Below are positions 55,071-62,950 of a stretch of 64,000 nucleotides of DNA, piece after piece. Made by a program: the position numbers and the translations under genes. Origin of the DNA: WRGT01 sp964450405 (GTDB lineage Bacteria; Spirochaetota; UBA4802; UBA5550); NCBI GenBank assembly GCA_964450405.1, contig CAYVCQ010000021.1, forward strand, positions 1 to 64,000, in the 5' to 3' direction. The notes beneath the pieces were generated by a model. It saw only the letters and a program-made list of their open reading frames with translations. It did no database searches and had not been told where the DNA came from. The first letter of the stretch is position 1; the number at the start of each line of letters is the position of its first letter.

Positions 55071-55925
55071 ATGAAAACAAAAGCGTATATAATTCAAAGT
55101 GCAGGCTTTCTTTTAATCCGTTTAGGAACACTAATTGTTATCACATCTTTATTTTCAATGCTGGGATATATATTTTATAAAGGTTTCTCGGCGCTTTCAT
55201 GGGAATTTTTAAGTGAAATGCCGATGAATGAAATGACCGGCGGAGGAATTTTTCCGGCTATTGCTGGAACTTTCTATCTCATGATCGGATCTTCTGCAAT
55301 ATCGATACCGGTTGGTGTAATAACAGCAATATATCTCACAGAATATGCAAAGAGTCCAAGGATTGTAAAAATAATAAGACTTGGAATAAATAATCTGGCG
55401 GGAGTGCCTTCGGTAGTATTTGGTCTATTCGGATTAAGTCTCTTTGTTATTTTCCTTGGATTCGGTACATCCATTCTGGCAGGATCTTTGACTCTTGGTC
55501 TGCTTAATCTGCCGGTAATAATAAGATCAACGGAGGAGTCTTTACAAGTAGTTCCAGGGACTTATAGAGAGGCTTCATTATCTCTGGGAGCAACAAAATG
55601 GCAGACAATCTATAAGGTTATTCTGCCCAATGCTTTGCCGGGAATTATGACAGGGATAATGCTTTCTCTAGGGCGTGCTGCGGGAGAGACTGCTCCTATT
55701 ATGTTTACAGCAGCTGCATTTTTTACGCCGGATTTACCTGTATCAATATTTAATCAGGTAATGGCGCTACCATATCATATATATGTAATGGCTACTGCAG
55801 GAACACATATACAGGCTACCAGGCATCTCCAATATGGAACTGCGATTGTACTTATAGGACTTGTACTTCTGCTTAATATGACAGGATTAATTCTGAGATA
55901 CCGGTTCAGGAAGAATCTCAGATAA
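55071..55925 (+). CDS. pstA: Phosphate ABC transporter permease PstA
   Basis: 284 residues, six membrane segments. NNLAGVPSVVFGLFGLSLFV, the EAA loop YREASLSLGATKWQTIYKVI and LSLGRAAGETAPIMFTAAA are PstA hallmarks. It partners PstC. Its 3' end overlaps the convergent LysO C-terminal gene by 8 bases, where a pstB gene would be expected. Confidence 0.92.
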   Translation: MKTKAYIIQSAGFLLIRLGTLIVITSLFSMLGYIFYKGFSALSWEFLSEMPMNEMTGGGIFPAIAGTFYLMIGSSAISIPVGVITAIYLTEYAKSPRIVKIIRLGINNLAGVPSVVFGLFGLSLFVIFLGFGTSILAGSLTLGLLNLPVIIRSTEESLQVVPGTYREASLSLGATKWQTIYKVILPNALPGIMTGIMLSLGRAAGETAPIMFTAAAFFTPDLPVSIFNQVMALPYHIYVMATAGTHIQATRHLQYGTAIVLIGLVLLLNMTGLILRYRFRKNLR

Positions 55926-56523
55926 ATTTATAAATAAGTGCTATAATAAACGGTACAAGTATTGTTAGTACAACACCGCTGAAAACCGAAATCACAGCAT
56001 ATTCCTTTCCTGAAAATTTTGCAATTACAGGGAGAGTTGTATCCATTGACGTTGCGCCGCCTGAAGCAATTGGAGCAAGCTTTCCGAAGTATTTAACTAA
56101 AAGCGGTGTTGCCAGTAGAGTAAATATCTCTCTTGAAATATTTGAGAGAAGTGCCGTTACTCCAAGAGTATCGTTTCGTATTTTTGAAATTATAATGCTT
56201 GAAAGACTGTAGTAACCGAAACCAGAGCCTATAGCCATTGCATCAAGAGCTCCAACATCTTTCAAAAAAAATGAACAGATAAAGGTTCCTGTCAGTGTAC
56301 CAAAAATTATCATTACAGGAACAATAAGTATTTTAAAATTCATTTTTTTAAGAACATTCCAGACATTTGAATCAGAGCCTATCCCTATACCGACAAGAAA
56401 CATAAGCAGATAAAGCGCATATATACTTGGATCACCGGTTTTCGGAAAATTCAATGATATACCATTTATTCCGGCAATAAGCCCAATGGAAAAAAAAAGT
56501 ATTATTATTAAACTCCCTATCAT
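55918..56523 (-). CDS. lysO: LysO-family lysine exporter, C-terminal part
   Basis: 201 residues with about six membrane segments. GAIDAMAIGSGFGYYSLSS-like (here GALDAMAIGSGFGYYSLSS), ISREIFTLLATPLLVKYFGK and ASGGATSMDTTLPVIAKFSG are the conserved LysO/DUF340 motifs. It is the larger half of an exporter that is one chain in E. coli. It overlaps the N-terminal half by 4 bases (ATGA), so the two are co-translated. It would export lysine or a toxic analogue. Confidence 0.82.
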   Translation of the reverse strand: MIGSLIIILFFSIGLIAGINGISLNFPKTGDPSIYALYLLMFLVGIGIGSDSNVWNVLKKMNFKILIVPVMIIFGTLTGTFICSFFLKDVGALDAMAIGSGFGYYSLSSIIISKIRNDTLGVTALLSNISREIFTLLATPLLVKYFGKLAPIASGGATSMDTTLPVIAKFSGKEYAVISVFSGVVLTILVPFIIALIYKFI

Positions 56524-56801
56524 AAACTTTCATCTTTTTTAAAAATAAATTTATAGACGATGAATGAGCATAAGACACTTCCGGTTATTCCCGATAAAGT
56601 TAATAGAATTGAATTTAACCCGATCCGGGCAAAATTACTTATTACCAGCTGATTTGAACCAATAGATAATCCTAACAGAAAAAGTAGAAGATAGATAGAC
56701 CATCCGGCCAGTTTATCCGCTGAAGTTATTAAAGTTTTTCTTTTTCTGAAAACAAAACCTATGATAATACCGGAAAACATTAGAACAAGAATTTCAAGCA
56801 T
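56520..56801 (-). CDS. lysO: LysO-family exporter, N-terminal part
   Basis: 93 residues with three membrane segments; FSGIIIGFVFRKRKTLITSA and LLLFLLGLSIGSN match the N-terminal LysO region. It is encoded separately from the C-terminal part by a clean 4-base overlap rather than a frameshift, as in several other bacteria, so this is a natural split gene. The 288-base gap upstream (56802-57089) is AT-rich with nothing recognised beyond a 16-codon ORF at 57033-57083. Confidence 0.75.
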   Translation of the reverse strand: MLEILVLMFSGIIIGFVFRKRKTLITSADKLAGWSIYLLLFLLGLSIGSNQLVISNFARIGLNSILLTLSGITGSVLCSFIVYKFIFKKDESL

Positions 56802-57089
56802 ATAGATCCTACTTTATATTTGAAAATATTGGCGATTTGTGATAAATGTCAGTAAAATTATCTGATTACTTCATTAAGATCTAACATTGTAAAGTCAACT
56901 TATTATCAAAGATTAGTATTTGTATAGAGGTTTGATTATAATAATAAAAATGATTTTACTTTTTATGTTTGTTTAATATAATAACCTATATTTTAATAAG
57001 ATGAATTCGGAGTGTGCATTTTCTTTACCGGAATGAAAAAGGTGAGCGGCATTAATCCGGAATATTCATCCGAAACAATATAATTTTTT

Positions 57090-57278
57090 ATGAAGGATAG
57101 GGAAACAGTGAAACATCATTCATCTCACAAAATTTTTAATGCAATTATGCATCTCAAAGATAGAAAAATATATAAATGGATTTATAAGCATCCACGCATT
57201 TCATCAATGATTCTGATTTTATTTGCCGTTCTTATTTTATATATTTTTATAAGTTTTGTGTTCAAATATGTCATTTAG
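57090..57278 (+). CDS. Small single-pass membrane protein
   Basis: 62 residues, His/Lys-rich N-terminus (VKHHSSHKIFNAIMHLKDRK) and one C-terminal membrane segment (MILILFAVLILYIFISFVF). The in-frame GTG at 57108 has an AGGA 10 bases upstream and is an alternative start. The stop overlaps the GTG of the next gene by one base (TAGTG), so the two may be partners. Function unknown. Confidence 0.5.
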   Translation: MKDRETVKHHSSHKIFNAIMHLKDRKIYKWIYKHPRISSMILILFAVLILYIFISFVFKYVI

Positions 57279-58408
57279 TGTATAATAAAAAGATGGGGTT
57301 TAAAATACATTTTCTGAAATTCTTTATATTTACTATAATAAATATAGTTATTGTTTTGCCGCAAAGTTCCTATTCAAATACGTTCCGCAGTGAATTTCCT
57401 TCAGAGTATAAATACAGGTATAACGGTGAAAGTATTAAAACTGTCAACGGCAAGTTTTATGCCTATATCGTTTTGTTGTTTAATGAAAATCCCCACTTTG
57501 TAAATTTAATTCAAAAAGGTACTGTTTCTTTAAAAGAGATAGGTGTAGAGGGCTTCCATGTTAAGGCATTCAGAAGTTACTTAACCACGGTACAGGATAA
57601 TAAACTTCTTGAAGAGTGTTCGCTGGTTCTTAAAGTTTTTTTTGAACCCGATCTTTTCAATGATGCACAACTACGTCAGATAGAAAACAATCTTGCTAAG
57701 AGAAATATAATTCTTAAATTCTATCGGGAGGGTGTTTTTAAAGGCGCTCAGATTACTCTTGACTATTGCATTTACGGTGAGAAAATAAAGATCGATATAA
57801 AGCATCCTCTTTTTGAGTCGAATGACGAGATGTTTTATATAAAGCCTTATATTTATTATGATGAGTTTTCCACAAGTAATTCCACTTTTTATTATGACAT
57901 GATTTATATCAATCCTGATGAAGTTAATAATGATTATATAATAGCAAAAAATATTATTAATGGGAAAGATGTTAAGTCGATGTTCTTTGTCGGTTCAAAA
58001 GTAAGCGAGGAGATTAAGCACTGTCTTTTACTGGCTTTTAAAGATAATTCTTCAATCAGAAGTGAAATATGGAAAATGTTTGTTATTCATGAGCTGACTC
58101 ATAAAATAATGAACAATCAGTTTAATAATTATGATCAGATTACAGGTGAGGAAATTTCTCTCTCAAGTACTATTTATTCAAATCCTTATCTGGGTTTATC
58201 CGTATTGTACAGTTATCTTAATTACGGGAAAATGAATCCTCATAGAATGGCAGCGATGAATTACATTACTTATATTTCTGAAGCATCAGGTAATAAGGAT
58301 TATATTAACAATCCGGGAAATATCAGCAGGATCTCTGTTGATAAATTAAAGGAATATACAAAAAATCATTTTTACTTCTGCGTGAATAAACTAAAGTTAA
58401 ATAGATAA
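57278..58408 (+). CDS. Secreted HExxH metallopeptidase-like protein
   Basis: 376 residues. A signal-like segment (KFFIFTIINIVIVLPQSSYS) precedes a long extracytoplasmic part. The zinc motif is VIHELTHKIM (HELTH) near residue 273, and GEEISLSS about 20 residues on offers a Glu that could be the third ligand, as in gluzincins. It resembles no family that I can name. Start is GTG 57278 or ATG 57293; neither has a clear SD, but 57278 overlaps the upstream stop. Confidence 0.58.
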   Translation: MYNKKMGFKIHFLKFFIFTIINIVIVLPQSSYSNTFRSEFPSEYKYRYNGESIKTVNGKFYAYIVLLFNENPHFVNLIQKGTVSLKEIGVEGFHVKAFRSYLTTVQDNKLLEECSLVLKVFFEPDLFNDAQLRQIENNLAKRNIILKFYREGVFKGAQITLDYCIYGEKIKIDIKHPLFESNDEMFYIKPYIYYDEFSTSNSTFYYDMIYINPDEVNNDYIIAKNIINGKDVKSMFFVGSKVSEEIKHCLLLAFKDNSSIRSEIWKMFVIHELTHKIMNNQFNNYDQITGEEISLSSTIYSNPYLGLSVLYSYLNYGKMNPHRMAAMNYITYISEASGNKDYINNPGNISRISVDKLKEYTKNHFYFCVNKLKLNR

Positions 58409-58415
58409 AATCCTA

Positions 58416-58443
58416 CAAAAAAAAAGGAGCTTTCGCCCCTTTT
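58416..58443 (-). terminator. Terminator of lysS
   Basis: On the minus strand, AAAAGGGGC and GCTCCTTTT form a stem with one G-T wobble around GAAA, followed by at least six more T. It may also act weakly on the plus strand for the HExxH gene. Confidence 0.75.
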
Positions 58444-58459
58444 AGTAATTCAATAAAAT

Positions 58460-59941
58460 TTATTCCGGCTTCATTGTCGGGAAGAGTAATACATCTCTTA
58501 TTGATATTTCTCCTGTTAAAAGCATTACAAGTCTGTCGATGCCGATTCCCATACCGCCGGTTGGTGGCATTCCTGCTTCAATTGCCTGAACAAAGTTTTC
58601 ATCCATAGGCGGCGCTTCTTCATCGATCTCTCTTCTTAAAGACTGAGCATAAAGTGTTTTTCTCTGGAATACCGGATCGTTCGATTCACTATAAGCATTC
58701 GCGAATTCCGTTCCATTTATAAATAATTCAAATCTCTGAAGAAATCGTTCATCGTCACTGTCAGGTTTACAAAGAGGTGTCGTTTCAAGGGGCTGGTGTG
58801 TTATAAATGTCGGTTGTATAAGTTTATGTTCAACAAGAACCTGGAAGAGTTCATCAATGGCAAGGCCGCGGATATAGTCTCCTTTGATTTCTCCGCCATG
58901 TTTTTTAACGGCATCTTTCAGTTCTTCATCACTCATTGACATTACATCAAGTCCCGAGTATTCTTTTATGGCATCAGTCATTTTCATTTTTTTCCACGGA
59001 GTTTTGAGGTCTATCTCTTTTCCGTCGAAGTTTAATTCGGTTGTTCCATTGACCTGCAATGCAGTATTTACAATCAATTCCTCGGCAAGTCTCATCATAT
59101 CATTATAATCACCATAAGCCTGATAGAGCTCGAGCATTGTGAATTCAGGATTGTGAGTGCGGTCTATCCCTTCGTTCCGGAAACATTTGCCGATTTCATA
59201 AACTCTGTCAAATCCTCCGACTATCAGTCTTTTAAGATATGGCTCAAGAGAGATGCGGAGAAACAGATTAATATCAAGTGCATTATGGTGAGATGTAAAT
59301 GGAGCAGCAGCCGCGCCGCCGTAAACCGGCTGAAGTACCGGGGTCTCTACTTCATAAAAATCTTTTTCATCGAGAATTTTCTTTATATTACGGATAATAT
59401 GTATTCTCTTTTTAAATGTTTCTTTAACTCCGGGAGTTACAATCAGGTCTACCTGTCTGTTTCTGTACCTGAGCTCCTTATCGGCAAATAGATCAAAGGT
59501 TTCCCCATCTTTTTCTTTTACCACCGGGAGAGGTCTTATGTTCTTTGTGAGAAGTGTAAGTTCGTCAATATAAACAGTTATCTCACCCACCTTGGTTTTT
59601 TTTACAGTTCCCTTTACGCCGATAATATCACCAAGATCGAGTTTTTTAAACAGGTTGTAATGAAGTTCTCCAATGTTAGCATCAGCAATATAAAGCTGAA
59701 TTTTACCTTCTTTATCCTGTATGGTGCAAAAGCTTGCTTTACCCATTATCCGGACTGCCATAATTCGGCCGGCTATTGAAACCCGTTCCTGAGATTCAAA
59801 ATACCGGTCAAAATCAGATATTATTCCGTTGCTGTAATGAGTTACGTCATATTTATAAGGGAATGGATTTATCCCGAAAGTGTCTCTGATTTCGCTGATT
59901 TTGTCGATTCGTATTTGTATGAGACTGTTTGTATCTTCCAT
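58460..59941 (-). CDS. lysS: Lysyl-tRNA synthetase, class II
   Basis: 493 residues, normal for LysS. An N-terminal OB-fold (VSIAGRIMAVRIMGKASFC) precedes the class II core: motif 1 near VETPVLQPVYGGAAAAPF, motif 2 CFRNEGIDRTHNPEFTMLE, and motif 3 GGMGIGIDRLVMLLTG near the end. A leader hairpin upstream at 59973-60019 is possible regulation, but no T-box is seen. It is a single-gene unit. Confidence 0.96.
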   Translation of the reverse strand: MEDTNSLIQIRIDKISEIRDTFGINPFPYKYDVTHYSNGIISDFDRYFESQERVSIAGRIMAVRIMGKASFCTIQDKEGKIQLYIADANIGELHYNLFKKLDLGDIIGVKGTVKKTKVGEITVYIDELTLLTKNIRPLPVVKEKDGETFDLFADKELRYRNRQVDLIVTPGVKETFKKRIHIIRNIKKILDEKDFYEVETPVLQPVYGGAAAAPFTSHHNALDINLFLRISLEPYLKRLIVGGFDRVYEIGKCFRNEGIDRTHNPEFTMLELYQAYGDYNDMMRLAEELIVNTALQVNGTTELNFDGKEIDLKTPWKKMKMTDAIKEYSGLDVMSMSDEELKDAVKKHGGEIKGDYIRGLAIDELFQVLVEHKLIQPTFITHQPLETTPLCKPDSDDERFLQRFELFINGTEFANAYSESNDPVFQRKTLYAQSLRREIDEEAPPMDENFVQAIEAGMPPTGGMGIGIDRLVMLLTGEISIRDVLLFPTMKPE

Positions 59942-59972
59942 TAGATTATCCTGAAATATTTTTTATTTTATC

Positions 59973-60019
59973 TCACAAGTAAGTCGCAGATTTTTATTAA
60001 GTTTAGCACTTACTTGTGA
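59973..60019. repeat. 12-bp inverted repeat upstream of lysS
   Basis: TCACAAGTAAGT (59973-59984) and its exact reverse complement ACTTACTTGTGA (60008-60019), with a 23-base loop. It lies in the lysS 5' region, 32 bases before the start. It could be an operator or leader hairpin. Confidence 0.55.
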
Positions 60020-60028
60020 ATTCTTTCC

Positions 60029-60044
60029 CCGCCGAAAGAGGCGG
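60029..60044. repeat. GC-rich mini-hairpin
   Basis: CCGCC (60029-60033) and GGCGG (60040-60044) with loop GAAAGA, within AT-rich DNA. Resembles the hairpins at 3088-3106, 41316-41337 and 61366-61394. Confidence 0.5.
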
Positions 60045-60167
60045 CGGAATCTACTATTTATTCACTTTTTTTCCTCCCCTCATGTCAAATTATTTTTTTG
60101 AATTGAAGTTAATTAAAGTTTTTAAGATTCTGATATTTTGAATAAAACAATCTGAAGGTGATTAAAT

Positions 60168-61298
60168 ATGTATGAATTTGAACTGGGACCAATCAGGCCG
60201 CCAAGTGAGGCACAGAGCATTTTACTGCGGATCACCAGAAATTGTCCCTGGAATAAATGTGCTTTTTGTCCTGTTTATAAAAATGAAAAATTTTCACTCA
60301 GGACAGTTGATGATATAAAAAAAGATATTGATTCAATGTTTGGAATTTATTCAAAGGTAAAAGAAAAAGTGGATTTTACAAAGGGAAGTTATGTCAGTGA
60401 TGATATTATATCGTCTCTTATTAATGAAGATAAGATTCCACAGAATTATCTTCAGCAGATGCTTTTCTGGATGTATTATGGATTAAAAAATTTATTTTTA
60501 CAAGATGCAGATTCGATGGTGTTTAAGTCGGCTGATCTAATTTTGATACTAAATTATATTAAAGAAAAATTTCCAACGATTGAACGTATTACCTGTTATA
60601 GCAGATCAAAGACTCTTGTAGTAAAAACAGCTGATGAGCTTAATAATATTCGAGCTGCAGGACTTAGCCGGATTCATATAGGTATGGAATCAGGATCTGA
60701 TGATGTTTTAAAACTAATCCGCAAAGGCGTTACCGGTGAGGAGCATATTACTGCCGGAAGAAAGGTTGTAGAAGCGGGATTTGAACTTTCGGAATATTTT
60801 ATGCCGGGTCTTGGCGGCAAAAAATTTACAGTAGAAAATGCTGTAGAAACAGCAAGAGTACTTAATGCAGTAAACCCATCATTTATAAGAATCAGAACAA
60901 CAACTCCGGTACTTGGAACAGATCTTTTCGGGATGATGGAGCGCGGAGAGTGGGAACCGCTCAGTGAAACAGCAAAAGTTGAAGAGTTAAAAAATATGAT
61001 AGAAGGACTTCACGGGATAGATTCATATATACAGAGTGATCATATGATGAACCTGATAGAAGATTCAAATGGAAAACTTCCAGAAGATAAAGATAAGATA
61101 CTTGCACCGCTAAATAAATTCTTGGAGATGAGTCTCGATGATCAGGAATGCTTTATTGTTGCCCGTAGAACAGGACAATTAAGATTTCTTTCAGATTATT
61201 CAAGAAATAAAAATTTTATAGAATTGAGAGACAGAATTAAACAAAGGTTTGGCTCTATTGAAAAAGCTGCGGCTGCTTTATCAGCGAATTCTCTTTAA
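60168..61298 (+). CDS. Radical SAM protein of unknown substrate
   Basis: 376 residues. The cluster motif is RNCPWNKCAFCPVY, a Cx4Cx2C variant near residue 24, seen in an uncharacterised radical SAM subfamily. IHIGMESGSDDVLKLIRKG and FMPGLGGKKFTVENA follow the usual order of the core. The C-terminal ~100 residues are helical. The stop codon is embedded in the long terminator palindrome at 61293-61338. No partner gene suggests a substrate. Confidence 0.82.
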   Translation: MYEFELGPIRPPSEAQSILLRITRNCPWNKCAFCPVYKNEKFSLRTVDDIKKDIDSMFGIYSKVKEKVDFTKGSYVSDDIISSLINEDKIPQNYLQQMLFWMYYGLKNLFLQDADSMVFKSADLILILNYIKEKFPTIERITCYSRSKTLVVKTADELNNIRAAGLSRIHIGMESGSDDVLKLIRKGVTGEEHITAGRKVVEAGFELSEYFMPGLGGKKFTVENAVETARVLNAVNPSFIRIRTTTPVLGTDLFGMMERGEWEPLSETAKVEELKNMIEGLHGIDSYIQSDHMMNLIEDSNGKLPEDKDKILAPLNKFLEMSLDDQECFIVARRTGQLRFLSDYSRNKNFIELRDRIKQRFGSIEKAAAALSANSL

Positions 61299-61338
61299 AT
61301 TAAAAAAGCTGCTATTAAGCAGCTTTTTTAATTTAAAG
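61293..61338. terminator. 21-bp perfect bidirectional terminator
   Basis: A 21-base arm (61293-61313) and its exact reverse complement (61318-61338) with a 4-base loop; T-runs occur on both strands. The TAA of the radical SAM gene (61296-61298) lies inside the first arm. Confidence 0.93.
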
Positions 61339-61365
61339 AATATAAAAAGAACAATTAAAACATTT

Positions 61366-61394
61366 AATCTCTCCGCCTAAGACACGGAGAGATT
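61366..61394 (-). terminator. GC-rich hairpin after the FlgT-like lipoprotein gene
   Basis: AATCTCTCCG (61366-61375) pairs with 61385-61394, loop CCTAAGACA. It is on the 3' side of the minus-strand lipoprotein gene and probably ends it. It belongs to the same hairpin look-alike group as 41316-41337. Confidence 0.65.
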
Positions 61395-61405
61395 TTGTAA
61401 TCAAA

Positions 61406-62644
61406 TTATTTACTGATCGCTTTTGCTGTCATTATTAACTTATTCGGTCGTGAAGAAGTTACATCTATCTCATAACCCATAGCGTTTGCCTTTGCAGAAA
61501 GCTCATCTTCAAAATCATTTGTTTTTCCTGCAAAAATAACTACAAGTCTTGCAGCCTTGCCATCTCTTCCTTTTTCAATGACCTGCTTAACTCCTCTTAC
61601 TCTGTTTGATATCTGATCTTTAAAATTTTTCAAATCAGCTGCACTAAGACCTGTAATCAGAACTTTGATTTCTCTTCCGTTAGCAGCTTTTACAAATTTT
61701 TTAATTATAGTATCCATAAACTGAGCAGGCTGAAATTTTCCATCTTCTGTTTTTCCGAGAATCTGCTTCAGGGCGGATTCAATTGCTTTTTTTGATGCTG
61801 TTTCATCTTCAATATGAAGTCCCGGAGCCTGCTTACTTGTTGATGCAAGAATATCTCCGGTGTAAACATCAATAGCTTTTATTCTTATTATCGCTGATCT
61901 TGATTTCATCTCAGTTGCGCCGAGATTCTTCAAAGTTTCACTTCCCTGAGCTTTTGTCTCCGCGGTTCCGACAATAATTACTTCGGCACCAGCGTCAGAA
62001 AGCAGTAGGTCCTGAACATCTTCAGAAACACTTCCTGATACAGCCTTCTGCATCTTTGCTTTCTCTTTCTTCATCAGTTCCTGTGTCATAGCAGCATCAA
62101 CAAACTGAAATCCGGTATTACCCATGATTTCCTGAACAAGCATTTCTGTTTCAGTGAATCCCGGGAGGTTCTCTTTTCCATTAAAAGTTTCTTTAACAAG
62201 AACCATAAACTTAGGTTTGCCGTATCTGTTTAGAGCATCCTCCACTGCATCCTCTACAACTGATGCTTCAACTGTTCCTTCAATAGTTACGAAATACTCT
62301 GTCCCTTCCTGCCATTTTTTTATAATCTCGACATTCTTTACTAAACCGTAAGATTTAGCCTCTACGATATTAGATACAAGTTCAAAGTTTTCCATCAGAC
62401 TTGTGCCGGAAATAGATTCTCCAAGTATTTTCAGAACTAGTTTTGATTTAGCATCATCAGTAGCTCTGTCTCGAGCGAGAGCAGTATCATTATCAAATAT
62501 TGTCGCATAGCCTGTTTCCTGGCCTCTATTTGCCGCTGTCTGTTTCTTCGATGTTTTATCATCCTTTACGTTTTTCCCGCCGCCGCATGAAACAAATGCA
62601 GTAAGCAGAATAAATGACAAGGTGATTATTATTCCTTTTTTCAT
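61406..62644 (-). CDS. Large lipoprotein with FlgT/LPP20-like domains
   Basis: 412 residues. Signal peptide MKKGIIITLSFILLTAFVSC, lipobox FVSC followed by GGGK as in the 40542 lipoprotein. Residues ~40-140 (ALARDRATDDAKSKLVLKIL, then EYFVTIEGTVEAS) look LPP20/FlgT-N-like. The middle (~145-310) has a FlgT-M-like pattern (PKFMVLVKET, DAGAEVIIVGTAETKA), and a C-terminal region (~320-412) follows. An envelope or flagellar-assembly role is possible; no flagellar gene lies in the window. A promoter-like TTGACT lies upstream. Confidence 0.7.
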   Translation of the reverse strand: MKKGIIITLSFILLTAFVSCGGGKNVKDDKTSKKQTAANRGQETGYATIFDNDTALARDRATDDAKSKLVLKILGESISGTSLMENFELVSNIVEAKSYGLVKNVEIIKKWQEGTEYFVTIEGTVEASVVEDAVEDALNRYGKPKFMVLVKETFNGKENLPGFTETEMLVQEIMGNTGFQFVDAAMTQELMKKEKAKMQKAVSGSVSEDVQDLLLSDAGAEVIIVGTAETKAQGSETLKNLGATEMKSRSAIIRIKAIDVYTGDILASTSKQAPGLHIEDETASKKAIESALKQILGKTEDGKFQPAQFMDTIIKKFVKAANGREIKVLITGLSAADLKNFKDQISNRVRGVKQVIEKGRDGKAARLVVIFAGKTNDFEDELSAKANAMGYEIDVTSSRPNKLIMTAKAISK

Positions 62645-62709
62645 TATACAACTCCTTGATTAATTAGTAGAAATATTGACTGATTCTAAGCATAGAATTT
62701 ATTATACAA

Positions 62710-62738
62710 ATTTAATATAAAACTCTATAAATAGTCAA
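62710..62738 (-). promoter_or_regulatory. Possible promoter for the FlgT-like lipoprotein
   Basis: TTGACT (62738-62733) and, at 17 bases, TTAAAT (62715-62710); the -10 is weak. It lies in a 306-base gap between divergent genes (62645-62950). Confidence 0.4.
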
Positions 62739-62889
62739 ATTTTTTTTATATTAAGTTCTATATTTATTAGTCTGTAATTTATTGAAAATTTGACATTTTT
62801 TTTAGTAAGAATTTATTTTTTTTAGTATGAGTGTAAGGGATAATTTACGCCAACAAATGAAGCAGAGAAATCTTTAGAGTAATTACGAA

Positions 62890-62918
62890 TTGACTAAATT
62901 GTTATAATAAAGTAGTAT
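62890..62918 (+). promoter_or_regulatory. Promoter for the helical-repeat protein
   Basis: TTGACT (62890-62895), 17 bases, TAGTAT (62913-62918), 32 bases before TTG 62951. Confidence 0.5.
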
Positions 62919-62950
62919 TTACAAAATAACGAAATGGCAGGTATCAGATT

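Noticed and set aside
56520..56523. Frameshift or pseudogene in lysO
   Set aside because: The halves overlap by a clean ATGA with intact starts, as in natural split LysO pairs.
59942..60167. T-box riboswitch before lysS
   Set aside because: No T-box sequence or specifier stem is visible; only a simple inverted repeat.
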